DNA of 34,393 nt from Sphingosinicella sp041621755 (GTDB lineage Bacteria > Pseudomonadota > Alphaproteobacteria > Sphingomonadales > Sphingomonadaceae): the NCBI GenBank assembly GCA_041621755.1, contig JBFKAE010000014.1:1-34393 (forward strand), in the 5' to 3' direction. Numbering within the stretch: the stretch's first letter is position 1; each line of letters starts with the position of its first letter. Of the stretch, positions 8,838 to 17,268 are shown in pieces. The notes under the pieces were generated by a model. That model had not been told where the DNA came from. It was given only the letters and a program-made list of their open reading frames with translations, and did not search any database. The translations under genes were made by a program, and so were the position numbers.

Positions 8838-10907
8838 ATGAGACCCGCGATCCTCAACCCCCTGTTCGCAGAAATGACGGCGATAAAAGGCGTCGGCCCC
8901 GCCTTGGCGCGACAATTTTCGCGGCTTGGAATCGAGCGTGTGCTTGATCTTGCCTATCATCTGCCTGCCGGGTGTATCGAACGGTTGCGCGTTGAATCGA
9001 TTTCATCCGCGCTTGAGGGCCGCTTTGTAACGATCAGTGTCGATATTGCCGGTCACGATAAAGCTGGCCCCAAAAGTCCGCTGCGCGTGCGCACAAACGA
9101 TGCGGACGGTAATGAATTGATGCTGGTTTTTTTCACCGACCGAGGCGGATACGCGCAGAAATTGCTGCCGGTCGGTGAGCGTCGCGTGGTGAGCGGCAAG
9201 CTGGAACGCTATGGTGCGGCGCTGCAAATCGTGCATCCCGATCATATTGTTATGCAGGACAAGGCCGAGGAAATACCGCGCCGTGAGCCGGTTTACGGGC
9301 TGACCGAAGGACTGACCAATCGCCGCATGCGAATGCAGATTGAAGCCATTGTCGAGCGTCTGCCTGACCTTGATGAATGGATCGAACCAAGTCTTCTTGA
9401 CCGGAAGAAATGGCCTGATTGGCGAACGGCTTTGCTTGATGCTCATGCGCTGCAGAATGAAAATGTCGCGCGCGATCGTCTTGCTTATGACGAACTGTTT
9501 TCTTCACAACTTGCCTTGCGCTTGATGCGGCAAGCTGCGCGGCGGCAGGGCGCGCAGGCGTTGAAAGGCGACGGGCGTTATCTTGATGCGTTGATGGCAA
9601 CTCTGCCTTACCGCCCGACGGGTGCGCAGCAACGTTCGATCGCTGAAATACTCGGTGATATTGGTAGCAAAGCACCGATGCTGCGCCTGCTGCAGGGCGA
9701 TGTCGGGTCGGGCAAGACACTGGTTGCGCTCGCCGCAATGCTGAGTGCGGTCGAGGCCGGTGCGCAGTCGGCGCTGCTGGCGCCGACTGAAATTTTGGCA
9801 CGGCAGCATATGGCGACGATCTCTGGGCTGCTTGGCGATATTGATGTCCGCGTGGCGATCCTGACCGGGCGCGACAAAGGTGCAGCGCGACGTCAGATAC
9901 TGGATAATCTTGCGAACGGAGCGATCGATATATTGATCGGCACGCATGCGATTTTTCAGGATGCCGTCGATTATCGACAGCTTGGGCTTGTCGTTGTGGA
10001 TGAGCAGCACCGCTTCGGCGTTGCCCAGCGTATGATGCTGGCACGTAAGGCAGAAAAGACCGCGCATATGCTGGTGATGACGGCAACGCCCATTCCACGC
10101 ACGATTACGCTGACTCAATATGGAGAGATGGATATCTCGCGCATTGACGAGATGCCGCCGGGACGAACGCCGGTTGCGACCAGTGTCATGAACCAGGAAC
10201 GGCTTGAAGAGGTGATTGAAGGGGTCGCACGTCTGTTGAACAGCGGCGGGCGGGCCTATTGGGTCTGTCCTCTCGTCGAAGAAAGCGAGACAGGTGGGGA
10301 TCTTGCCGCCGCCGAGGCGCGGGCAGCGCTTTTGAAGGCGCGCTTTGGCGAGATTGTGGGCCTTGTCCACGGACGCATGAAGGGGCCTGATAAAGATCAG
10401 GTCATGGCCGACTTTCAGGATGGGCGCATCAAGCTTCTGGTGGCGACGACGGTCGTTGAGGTCGGCGTCGATGTTCCAGAGGCAAGTTTGATGATTATTG
10501 AGCAGGCCGAGCGTTTCGGTCTTGCGCAATTGCACCAGTTGCGTGGCCGTGTCGGGCGTGGCGCTGCGACGTCGCATTGTTTGCTGTTACGAGCACCTGA
10601 TATTTCGGAAACTGCACGGCAGCGCCTGAAGTTGATCCGCGAATCGAACGATGGCTTTTATATCGCCGAAGAGGATTTGAAACTGCGCGGCGGCGGAGAA
10701 CTGCTAGGTCACAAGCAGTCAGGTGATCCGGTATTTCGCGTGGCAACGCCAGAGCAGATTAGTGCACTTGTTGAAACAGCACGCGATGATGCGCGGTTGC
10801 TGGTCGAAAACCAAGGCGGTCTTGCGGGCAAGCGTGGAGAAGCGGCGCGTGTGCTTCTCTACCTGTTTGAGCGCGACGAGGCCGTTGGCCTCTTGCGTTC
10901 GGGCTAG
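8838..10907 (+). CDS. recG: ATP-dependent DNA helicase RecG
   Basis: A 689-residue helicase that regresses stalled replication forks and processes Holliday junctions. The N-terminal wedge/OB region opens with a helix-hairpin-helix-like IKGVGPALARQFSRLG. The helicase core has Walker A GDVGSGKT near 289-296, Walker B/motif II DEQH at 388-391, ATPIPRTIT, and the motif VI region QLRGRVGRG, followed by the usual FYIAEEDLKLRGGGELLGHKQSG. Length and order match the family. The ATG at 8838 gives a standard N-terminus. The Sel1-repeat gene follows after 24 bases, so the two may share a transcript. Mfd and RecG share the same translocase core, so this locus places two related repair motors back to back. 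Confidence 0.96.
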   Translation: MRPAILNPLFAEMTAIKGVGPALARQFSRLGIERVLDLAYHLPAGCIERLRVESISSALEGRFVTISVDIAGHDKAGPKSPLRVRTNDADGNELMLVFFTDRGGYAQKLLPVGERRVVSGKLERYGAALQIVHPDHIVMQDKAEEIPRREPVYGLTEGLTNRRMRMQIEAIVERLPDLDEWIEPSLLDRKKWPDWRTALLDAHALQNENVARDRLAYDELFSSQLALRLMRQAARRQGAQALKGDGRYLDALMATLPYRPTGAQQRSIAEILGDIGSKAPMLRLLQGDVGSGKTLVALAAMLSAVEAGAQSALLAPTEILARQHMATISGLLGDIDVRVAILTGRDKGAARRQILDNLANGAIDILIGTHAIFQDAVDYRQLGLVVVDEQHRFGVAQRMMLARKAEKTAHMLVMTATPIPRTITLTQYGEMDISRIDEMPPGRTPVATSVMNQERLEEVIEGVARLLNSGGRAYWVCPLVEESETGGDLAAAEARAALLKARFGEIVGLVHGRMKGPDKDQVMADFQDGRIKLLVATTVVEVGVDVPEASLMIIEQAERFGLAQLHQLRGRVGRGAATSHCLLLRAPDISETARQRLKLIRESNDGFYIAEEDLKLRGGGELLGHKQSGDPVFRVATPEQISALVETARDDARLLVENQGGLAGKRGEAARVLLYLFERDEAVGLLRSG

Positions 10908-10931
10908 GGCTTTGCGAAGGCTGCACGCCTG

Positions 10932-11450
10932 ATGCGCGCAATGATTTTTATTTTGATCTGGTTGCTGGCCGTTCCGGCTTTCGTTCCGGCCGTTGCCGGC
11001 GATGAAGGCTGGGTTGCAAAGCGCATCGAACAGGCAATGTCCGATTATGAGGCGGGCAATTATCGTGCTGCACGTGTCGAATTTCAGCGCGCTGCGGATC
11101 ATGGTTCGGCAATCGCTGAAACGATGCTTGGGTCGATGTATGCCAGCGGGACGGGCGTGCCGGTTCATAATGCTGTTGCCGCGGGCTATTTTTATCGTGC
11201 GGCGAACCGTGGTTATGGTCCAGCACAGCTCGCATTGTCGGATGTTTATGCGTCGGGTCGCGGCGTCAGGGTGAGCGCACATCAGGCCTTTTTCTGGGCG
11301 ACTCTGGCGCTTGAGGCCGACAATGTGGATATTGTCGAAAAAGCACGCGGACGCTTGGCGGCGCTGTCATCACGTCTTTTGCCCGGCGATATACAGAAAC
11401 TGCGAGAGGAAGCCGAAGAATGGCGACCGCGCGCGCGACGGTTTCGCTAG
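10932..11450 (+). CDS. Secreted Sel1-repeat (TPR-like) protein
   Basis: A 172-residue protein with an N-terminal signal peptide (hydrophobic core IFILIWLLAVPAFV, likely cleavage near Ala22) and about two to three Sel1-like repeats. Repeat signatures are AAxxGxAxAxxxLGxMYxxGxGV at about 53-80 and the related segment AANRGYGPAQLALSDVYASGRGV that follows. Sel1 repeats form helical scaffolds for protein-protein contacts; here it would act in the periplasm. The partner is not evident. It starts with an ATG 24 bases after recG and ends 10 bases before the convergent tyrS stop. Confidence 0.8.
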   Translation: MRAMIFILIWLLAVPAFVPAVAGDEGWVAKRIEQAMSDYEAGNYRAARVEFQRAADHGSAIAETMLGSMYASGTGVPVHNAVAAGYFYRAANRGYGPAQLALSDVYASGRGVRVSAHQAFFWATLALEADNVDIVEKARGRLAALSSRLLPGDIQKLREEAEEWRPRARRFR

Positions 11451-11460
11451 GGTTCCTATC

Positions 11461-12687
11461 CTAGGTCGTGAAAACGACCACGCCGTGGCGTTTTTTGCCT
11501 GCAGACAATTTGAGTTGATCGGCGCTTTGCAGCACTGCTGCTTCGTCTGTTACTTGCTCCCCATCAACCCGCGCGCCGCCTTGCTTGATCAGCCGGCGGG
11601 CTTCCCCTTTTGACGCACAGAGACCAAGTTCAATCAGAGCATCGACGACAGGAATCGTTTCGCTCACATGGATTGAGGGTAAGTCTTCGCCTGAACCACC
11701 TTCGGCAAATGTTGTGTGGGCGGTTTCGGCTGCGGCATTGGCTTCGTTAGCGCCGCGGCACATTGCGGTTGCTAGATTGGCGAGTATTTTCTTGGCTTCG
11801 TTGATTTCCGCGCCTTCGAGCGTTTCAATGCGCGCGATTTCATCAAGTGGCATATCGGTGAACAGTCGCAGGAAACGCGCGACGTCGGCGTCCTGCGTGT
11901 TGCGCCAGAATTGCCAGTAATCATAGCTCGATAGCTGTGCCTCGTTCAGCCAGACTGCCCCTTTTGCGGTCTTGCCCATTTTTGCGCCGTCTGCCGTTGT
12001 GATCAGCGGCGTTGTCAATCCATAGGCATCCTTGCCATCAATGCGGCGGACAAGCTCCATGCCGTTGACGATATTGCCCCACTGATCAGAACCACCCATT
12101 TGCAGGCGACAGTTCATCCGGCGCCCGAGTTCGAGAAAATCATAGGCCTGAAGAATCATGTAATTGAATTCTAGAAAGGTGAGTGGCTGCTCGCGCTCCA
12201 GTCTCAGCTTGACCGAATCAAAGGTCAGCATGCGGTTGATGGTGAAATGCCGCCCGACGTCGCGCAGGAAGGGGATGTATTCGAGTGTGCCCAGCCAATC
12301 GTCATTGTTGACCATGACCGCATCGGTCGGACCGTCGCCAAAGGTCAGGAAGTTTTCGAAGACCTGCCGGATTGAGGCAATGTTTTCTGCGATGGTCTCG
12401 GAGGACAATAATTGCCGTCCTTCATCCTTGCCTGACGGGTCGCCAACCTTGGTCGTGCCGCCGCCCATCAGTACGATCGGCTTGTGGCCTGCCTGTTGCA
12501 AACGCCGCAGCATCATGATCTGGACGAGGCTGCCAATATGAAGCGAGGGTGCTGTTGCGTCAAAACCGATATAGGCTGTGATGATCTCCTTGTCCGCCAT
12601 CGCGTCGAGCGCGGCCGGATCGGTGATCTGATGAATGTAGCCGCGTTCGTCGAGCAGCGTTAGAAGGCTGGATGTATAGTTTGTCAT
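11461..12687 (-). CDS. tyrS: Tyrosyl-tRNA synthetase
   Basis: A 408-residue class I aminoacyl-tRNA synthetase that charges tRNA-Tyr. It has the HIGH-like motif LHIGSL (His50-Gly52), the tyrosine-binding region YIGFDATAPS, GGSDQWGN, a KMSKS-equivalent KMGKT in the second half, and a C-terminal S4 RNA-binding domain (SKGEARRLIKQGGARVDG). The ATG at 12687 gives MTNYTSSLLTLL, a normal family start; an ATG at 12702 would add five residues, and the longer upstream frame is not conserved in style and would cover the anmK start. No good Shine-Dalgarno sequence is visible for either ATG. It diverges from anmK with 32 bases between starts. Confidence 0.96.
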   Translation of the reverse strand: MTNYTSSLLTLLDERGYIHQITDPAALDAMADKEIITAYIGFDATAPSLHIGSLVQIMMLRRLQQAGHKPIVLMGGGTTKVGDPSGKDEGRQLLSSETIAENIASIRQVFENFLTFGDGPTDAVMVNNDDWLGTLEYIPFLRDVGRHFTINRMLTFDSVKLRLEREQPLTFLEFNYMILQAYDFLELGRRMNCRLQMGGSDQWGNIVNGMELVRRIDGKDAYGLTTPLITTADGAKMGKTAKGAVWLNEAQLSSYDYWQFWRNTQDADVARFLRLFTDMPLDEIARIETLEGAEINEAKKILANLATAMCRGANEANAAAETAHTTFAEGGSGEDLPSIHVSETIPVVDALIELGLCASKGEARRLIKQGGARVDGEQVTDEAAVLQSADQLKLSAGKKRHGVVVFTT

Positions 12688-12719
12688 GTCGAGTGCGCGC
12701 ATAGCATGGAGGATCGGGG

Positions 12720-13811
12720 TTGAGTAGCAGGCTTTACCGAAGTGTCGGTTTGATGTCCGGAACTTCGATGGATGGCATCGATGCCGCGCTGATTGAAACC
12801 GATGGTGAAAGCCATGTCGAAGTGCTGCGTTTTGTATCTCACCCTTATGATGATGTGCTGCGTGCGCAATTGCGCCGGGCGATTGAACGCGCGCTTGCAA
12901 TGGAGGCGCCTGCCGTCGACCCGATTATCGACCGGCCAGCGCGCGTGCTGACCATGCTGCATGCCGAAGCGGTTCGCGATGTTCTGGCGGGCGAGAACGC
13001 GGATGTTATCGGATTTCACGGTCAGACGATCGCGCACCGTCCCGAACGCGGCTGGACGTGGCAGATCGGCGATGGGGCATTATTGGCGCAGATTGTGGGT
13101 TTGCCGGTTGTTGCCGATCTGCGCAGAGCCGACGTTGCTGCGGGCGGGCAGGGGGCGCCGTTGCTGCCAGCCTATCACCGCGCGCTTGCCAAGGATCTGC
13201 CCAAACCAACTGCAGTCTTGAACCTTGGCGGTGTTGGTAATCTGACGTTTATCGGAGAAGACAGCGAGATGCTGGCCTTTGATACGGGGCCTGCCAATGC
13301 GCTTGTCGATGACTGGATGCACGCACGGCGCGGGCTGAGCCACGATGCCGATGGCGCGCTTGCGGCAAGTGGGGTGGTGGATGAAGCGGTGCTTGCAAAA
13401 ATGCTCGACCTCGCGTGGTTCAACGTGCCGCCGCCAAAATCTCTCGACCGGCACGATTTTACGCTTGAAGGTGTTCGCGGACTTTCGGACGCAGACGGCG
13501 CTGCAACGCTGACGGCGTTTACGGCGGAGACTGTTCGTCTCGCGATCAGGCATTTGCCATCGCAGCCGCAGCTATTGCTGGTGACCGGTGGCGGTCGGCT
13601 TAATCCGACACTGATGGAGATGCTGGCCACACGCACGGGTATTGAGGCCAGGCCCGTCGAAGCCGTTGGTTGGCGCGGCGATTCGATGGAGGCGGAGGGG
13701 TTTGCCTATTTCGCGGTCCGCAAACTTCGCAACCTGCCGATCAGCTTTCCCGGCACGACCGGCTGCACAGCGCCGACGATTGGCGGCGTTTTGCATGCGC
13801 GGCTCAGATAG
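12720..13811 (+). CDS. anmK: Anhydro-N-acetylmuramic acid kinase AnmK
   Basis: A 363-residue sugar kinase of peptidoglycan recycling: it cleaves and phosphorylates 1,6-anhydro-MurNAc to MurNAc-6-phosphate. The signature GLMSGTSMDGIDAALIETDG starts at residue 10, followed by IGFHGQTIAHRP, DLRRADVAAGGQGAPLLP, NLGGVGNLTF and FDTGPANALVDDW, and the late VTGGGRLNPTLM. The start is a TTG at 12720, supported by GGAGGA at 12708-12713 with a six-base spacer; the next ATG would cut into the nucleotide-binding motif. Its stop is three bases from the end of the convergent hydrolase gene. Confidence 0.95.
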   Translation: MSSRLYRSVGLMSGTSMDGIDAALIETDGESHVEVLRFVSHPYDDVLRAQLRRAIERALAMEAPAVDPIIDRPARVLTMLHAEAVRDVLAGENADVIGFHGQTIAHRPERGWTWQIGDGALLAQIVGLPVVADLRRADVAAGGQGAPLLPAYHRALAKDLPKPTAVLNLGGVGNLTFIGEDSEMLAFDTGPANALVDDWMHARRGLSHDADGALAASGVVDEAVLAKMLDLAWFNVPPPKSLDRHDFTLEGVRGLSDADGAATLTAFTAETVRLAIRHLPSQPQLLLVTGGGRLNPTLMEMLATRTGIEARPVEAVGWRGDSMEAEGFAYFAVRKLRNLPISFPGTTGCTAPTIGGVLHARLR

Positions 13812-13814
13812 TCA

Positions 13815-14459
13815 TCAATCCGTCGCGAGACGCATGTCGAGATAATCGTCGATGATCTTCATCAACTGAACCATTTCCTTTTCGAAGAAGTGGTTCGCGC
13901 CGGCGATGGTTTCGTATGTGATGGTGATATGCTTTTGTGTCTTCAGCTTGTCGACGAGCTTCTGCACGGCGCCGTGTGCGACGACTTCATCAGACAGTCC
14001 CTGAACGAGAATGCCCGATGAGGGGCAGGGAGCAAGAAAGCCAAAATCATACATGTTCGCGGGCGGCGCGACGGAAATAAAACCCTTGATTTCAGGACGA
14101 CGCATCAGAAGCTGCATCCCGATCCAGGCGCCAAAGCTGAACCCCGCCACCCATGTCGTAGAGGCCTCGGGATTGAACTGTTGCATCCAGTCGAGCGCGG
14201 AAGCTGCGTCCGACAGCTCGCCAATGCCATTGTCGAACGTGCCCTGAGAGCGCCCGACACCACGAAAATTGAAGCGCAGGGTCGCAAATCCACGCCGTGC
14301 GAAGGTCTGGTACATGGCCTGTGTGATGGCATTGTTCATAGTGCCGCCACCCTGTGGGTGCGGGTGGAGAATGATGGCCGCAGGGGCACGCGGCTTTTTG
14401 CCGGGCTGGTAGCGGCCTTCGAGACGGCCTTCGGGGCCGGGAAAAATAACTTCGGGCAT
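13815..14459 (-). CDS. Alpha/beta hydrolase (dienelactone-hydrolase-like)
   Basis: A 214-residue alpha/beta hydrolase. The N-terminus has the subgroup's HPHPQGGGTMNN oxyanion segment (about 32-43), the nucleophile elbow is GFSFG with Ser108, an Asp lies in the segment VQGLSDEVV, and the catalytic His is in GANHFFE. There is no signal peptide, so it is cytoplasmic. Substrates of this subgroup are mostly unknown, and an esterase or thioesterase role would be a guess. The ATG at 14459 has AGGA nine bases upstream on the minus strand; a longer in-frame start at 14492 is less likely. It diverges from the cysteine desulfurase operon and shares its regulatory gap. Confidence 0.82.
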   Translation of the reverse strand: MPEVIFPGPEGRLEGRYQPGKKPRAPAAIILHPHPQGGGTMNNAITQAMYQTFARRGFATLRFNFRGVGRSQGTFDNGIGELSDAASALDWMQQFNPEASTTWVAGFSFGAWIGMQLLMRRPEIKGFISVAPPANMYDFGFLAPCPSSGILVQGLSDEVVAHGAVQKLVDKLKTQKHITITYETIAGANHFFEKEMVQLMKIIDDYLDMRLATD

Positions 14460-14489
14460 CAGATGGGATCCTGCATAACTATGAGCTTG

Positions 14490-14509
14490 CACTGTGCGCG
14501 CGTACAGTG
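14490..14509. promoter_or_regulatory. Near-perfect 20-base palindrome, candidate operator
   Basis: Arms CACTGT (14490-14495) and ACAGTG (14504-14509) flank an 8-base GC-rich centre; over all 20 bases only one mirrored pair mismatches. It sits upstream of TATATA at 14515-14520, so a bound regulator would cover the -35 region of the plus-strand operon. The regulator is unknown. It lies in the gap between two divergent genes and could control both. Confidence 0.55.
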
Positions 14510-14520
14510 GCGCCTATATA
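14492..14520 (+). promoter_or_regulatory. Candidate promoter of the cysteine desulfurase operon
   Basis: A TATATA box at 14515-14520 is a good -10 candidate for transcription towards the first cysteine desulfurase, whose ATG lies about 58 bases downstream. The hexamer 17 bases upstream (near 14492) is a poor -35 and falls inside the palindrome, as is common for regulated promoters. Confidence 0.4.
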
Positions 14521-14578
14521 TGGTTTTATTGGCAAGACTCAATGCCGAGTCGCGCCAAAGGTAGAGGAATGCTCAATT

Positions 14579-15697
14579 ATGAGCGAAAACAGGATATATC
14601 TCGACTGGAATGCAACCGCGCCGATTGCGCCTGAAGCCGTGAACGCATTCAGTCATGCAGCCAGAAGCTGGGCGAATCCTTCATCCGTTCATGCCGATGG
14701 TCGCGCGGCGCGAGGTGCGTTTGAGAGCGCACGCGAGCGGCTTGCCGCCAATTTTGGCTGTGATGCTGCGCAAATCATTTTCACCAGCGGCGGGACCGAG
14801 GCGCTTGGTCTTGCCCTTCATGGCAGTGGCGCAAGACGGTGGCTGATTTCCGCAGTCGAACATGGTGCAGTTGGTGCGGCGGTTCCCGATGCCGATATCA
14901 TTCCTGTCGATAGCGAAGGCCGTGTCCGCATCGATGCCCTTGAACGCATGCTTCCCGAATCGGGGAGGCACGCGCTGATCGCGGTCATGCACGCCAATAA
15001 TGAAACCGGCGTCATCCAGCCCATAGACGAGATTGTCTCCATTGCACATGCGCATGGTGCGCGCGTGCTCGTCGATGCCGTGCAGACGGTCGGGAAGTTG
15101 CCGTTTCCATCGGGTGATTATGTCTGTGTCTCGGCGCATAAATTCGGTGGTCCGCCGGGTGTTGGTGCGCTTGTTGCCCGTTGCGCAAGTGAATTGTCGG
15201 CGGTCCTCAAAGGGGGTGGACAGGAACGTGGGTTGAGAGGTGGTACCGAAAACCTGCCGGGCGTTGCCGCGATGTCGGCCGCGCTGGATGCGAGGATGGC
15301 GGACACGGGATGGGTCGAGCGCGCACGCGCCTTGCGTGGCATCATGGAGCAGCAATTAAAGGCGGCAGGTGCGGAAATTTATGGAGAGAATGCCGATCGC
15401 CTGCCGACGACCAGTATGCTCCGAATGCCGGGCGTTGCTGCGACGAGCCAGCTCATCCAGTTCGACCTTGCCGGGATTTCGGTGTCGAGCGGATCTGCGT
15501 GCTCGTCGGGCAAGGTTGGTCGCAGTCAGGTTCTGGCCGCGATGGGTGTCGATGATGTCGCGGCGGCAGAGGCTATACGTGTTAGCCTTGGCTGGACGAC
15601 CAGTGCGACAGATATCGAGCTTTTCTGTACCGCTTGGGAAAAAATGGCGCGAAAAGCAGTAGAGAAGACTGGCGGAGGTCAAAGCGAGGCGGCGTGA
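14579..15697 (+). CDS. Class V cysteine desulfurase (first copy)
   Basis: A 372-residue PLP enzyme of the NifS/IscS family that removes sulfur from L-cysteine and passes it on as persulfide. It shows YLDWNATAP, the substrate/PLP region NETGVIQP, the PLP lysine in SAHKFGGP (Lys188) and the active-site cysteine in SSGSACSSG (Cys308). The ATG at 14579 gives MSENRIYLDWNAT and has GAGGA about ten bases upstream; a longer upstream frame would cross the putative promoter. Its TGA overlaps the GTG start of a second desulfurase. It is shorter and more diverged than canonical IscS, so its sulfur acceptor (Fe-S scaffold, tRNA thiolation or other) cannot be assigned. Confidence 0.88.
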   Translation: MSENRIYLDWNATAPIAPEAVNAFSHAARSWANPSSVHADGRAARGAFESARERLAANFGCDAAQIIFTSGGTEALGLALHGSGARRWLISAVEHGAVGAAVPDADIIPVDSEGRVRIDALERMLPESGRHALIAVMHANNETGVIQPIDEIVSIAHAHGARVLVDAVQTVGKLPFPSGDYVCVSAHKFGGPPGVGALVARCASELSAVLKGGGQERGLRGGTENLPGVAAMSAALDARMADTGWVERARALRGIMEQQLKAAGAEIYGENADRLPTTSMLRMPGVAATSQLIQFDLAGISVSSGSACSSGKVGRSQVLAAMGVDDVAAAEAIRVSLGWTTSATDIELFCTAWEKMARKAVEKTGGGQSEAA

Positions 15698-16833
15698 ATC
15701 TTTATCTCGACTATCAGGCAACAACGCCACCCGACCCACGCGTGATTGCCGCGATGCAGCCTTATATGGATACATTATGGGGCAACCCGCACAGTGCGCA
15801 TCGGCATGGTTGGGAGGCCGCGGCTGGCGTCGATGTCGCGCGCAAGCATGTCGCAAAGCTTGTGGGTGTTGAGCCGGACTGGGTGATATTTACCAGCGGT
15901 GCGACCGAGGCCAATAATCTTGCGCTCAAAGGCGTTATGCAATCCCAAGCCCGCGCGCGCGAACGCTGTCGCATCGTGACGCTTGCCACCGAACATAGTT
16001 GCGTGCTCGAATCCGCTCGGTTTCTTGAAAAAAGCGGCTATGATCTGAGCATTCTTGATGTCAAAGCCGATGGTCTTGTCGATCTTGAGCAACTTGATAA
16101 GGCGCTTGGCGATGATGTCGCGCTGATCTCGGTCATGGCGGTCAATAATGAAATCGGTGTCATCCAGCCTGTCGCCGAAATCGGCGCGCTGGCGCGGGCG
16201 AAGGGCATATTGTTTCATTGCGATGCTGCGCAGGGCTTTGGCAAGATCCCACTCGATATGACGGCGATGCAGATCGATTTGATGAGCGTTTCAGCACATA
16301 AAATCTATGGCCCAAAAGGTGTTGGGGCGTTGCTGCGACGTCCCGATATCATGCTCGAACCGCAAATGCATGGTGGCGGACAGGAAGGTGACGGGTTGCG
16401 CTCGGGAACGCTTGCGCCTGCACTGATTGCCGGTCTTGGCAAGGCTGCCGAACTGGCGGAAGCGACTATGGAAGCGGATCGGGATCATGCAGAAAAGCTT
16501 TGGAATGCCATGCTCTTGGCACTTGATGGCCCCTACACGATCAACGGTTCGATGATTGATCGTTGGCGTGGTAACCTTAATATCGGCTTCCCCGGTATCG
16601 ATGGGGCGCGTCTGATCGCAGACCTTCGCCGCCTGTCGATTTCATCGGGCGCGGCCTGCTCAAGTGCGTCAGGCAAGCATAGCCATGTACTTGACGCCCT
16701 AGGCCTTGATCGCGCCGAGGCCAAGTCAAGCCTGCGCATAGGATGGGGCCGATTTGTGAATGAAAAAGATGTGGAAGATGCCGCCGCGATGATTAACACG
16801 GCTGTGGCCGAGCAGAAGAGATATGCTGCATGA
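15694..16833 (+). CDS. Class V cysteine desulfurase (second copy, IscS-like)
   Basis: A 379-residue PLP enzyme of the same family, closer to IscS. It has YLDYQATTPPDPRV, GNPHSAHRHGWEA, FTSGATEANNLALKG, NNEIGVIQP, the PLP lysine in SAHKIYGPKG (Lys203), and the catalytic cysteine in SSGAACSSASGKHS (Cys322). The start is GTG at 15694, overlapping the previous TGA by four bases, with GAGG at 15686-15689. Its own stop overlaps the ferredoxin ATG by four bases. The tight coupling suggests that the two desulfurases are made in equal amounts and may work as a complex or on different acceptors. No IscU or SufBCD scaffold gene is adjacent. Confidence 0.9.
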   Translation: MNLYLDYQATTPPDPRVIAAMQPYMDTLWGNPHSAHRHGWEAAAGVDVARKHVAKLVGVEPDWVIFTSGATEANNLALKGVMQSQARARERCRIVTLATEHSCVLESARFLEKSGYDLSILDVKADGLVDLEQLDKALGDDVALISVMAVNNEIGVIQPVAEIGALARAKGILFHCDAAQGFGKIPLDMTAMQIDLMSVSAHKIYGPKGVGALLRRPDIMLEPQMHGGGQEGDGLRSGTLAPALIAGLGKAAELAEATMEADRDHAEKLWNAMLLALDGPYTINGSMIDRWRGNLNIGFPGIDGARLIADLRRLSISSGAACSSASGKHSHVLDALGLDRAEAKSSLRIGWGRFVNEKDVEDAAAMINTAVAEQKRYAA

Positions 16834-17165
16834 CAAAAGTAATATTTGTGTCGGCTGACGGCCAGAAATCGATCGAAATCGACGCGCCGCCGGGAAAACG
16901 ACTTCTCGAACTCGCGCAAGTGCATGAACAGCCGCTCGAAGGTGTTTGCGAAGGGTCTATGGCGTGCTCGACCTGCCATGTCATCGTCGCTGCCGAGGAT
17001 TTTCAAAATCTGCCGCCGCCAAGCGAGGAGGAGGAAGATATGCTCGATTTCGCCTACGGGGTGAATCGCTATTCGCGGCTTGCCTGTCAGCTTTGGACGG
17101 TCGAAGGTCTCGAGCGTCTCGAAGTCCGTATGCCTGGTGGCAGCGTGAATATGCAGAACGGGTAA
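16830..17165 (+). CDS. [2Fe-2S] ferredoxin, adrenodoxin type
   Basis: A 111-residue electron carrier. The four cluster ligands are Cys40, Cys46, Cys49 and Cys86, with the spacing C-x5-C-x2-C-x36-C of adrenodoxin-like/Isc Fdx ferredoxins; the surrounding CEGSMACSTCH and RLACQ are typical. Its ATG overlaps the stop of the second desulfurase (ATGA), so it is translated as part of that operon. In Isc systems such ferredoxins supply electrons for persulfide reduction during cluster assembly, so the same role is inferred here. The acidic stretch EEEED near 66-70 is the usual interaction surface. Confidence 0.93.
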   Translation: MTKVIFVSADGQKSIEIDAPPGKRLLELAQVHEQPLEGVCEGSMACSTCHVIVAAEDFQNLPPPSEEEEDMLDFAYGVNRYSRLACQLWTVEGLERLEVRMPGGSVNMQNG

Positions 17166-17268
17166 AGGCGGCGGATATGCGTTGGTTGGGACAAATTGTT
17201 TCGTCTAAATAACAATGCTGGTGAACGAAGGCATTGCCGCCCCTGCAGTCGTCGGCTAAGACCGGGCT

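Noticed and set aside
9504..10577. Long minus-strand frame (357 codons) opposite recG
   Set aside because: Lies entirely within the well-supported recG gene, has no family features and a Cys/His/Arg-rich composition typical of antisense frames in GC-rich genes.
11447..11464. Inverted repeat CTAGG/CCTAG between the Sel1 gene and tyrS as terminator
   Set aside because: Only five pairs, AT-containing, no T run, and made mostly of the two stop codons.
17213..17236. Hairpin CAATGC/GCATTG after the ferredoxin gene as terminator
   Set aside because: Six pairs with a 12-base loop and no T run; too weak to call.
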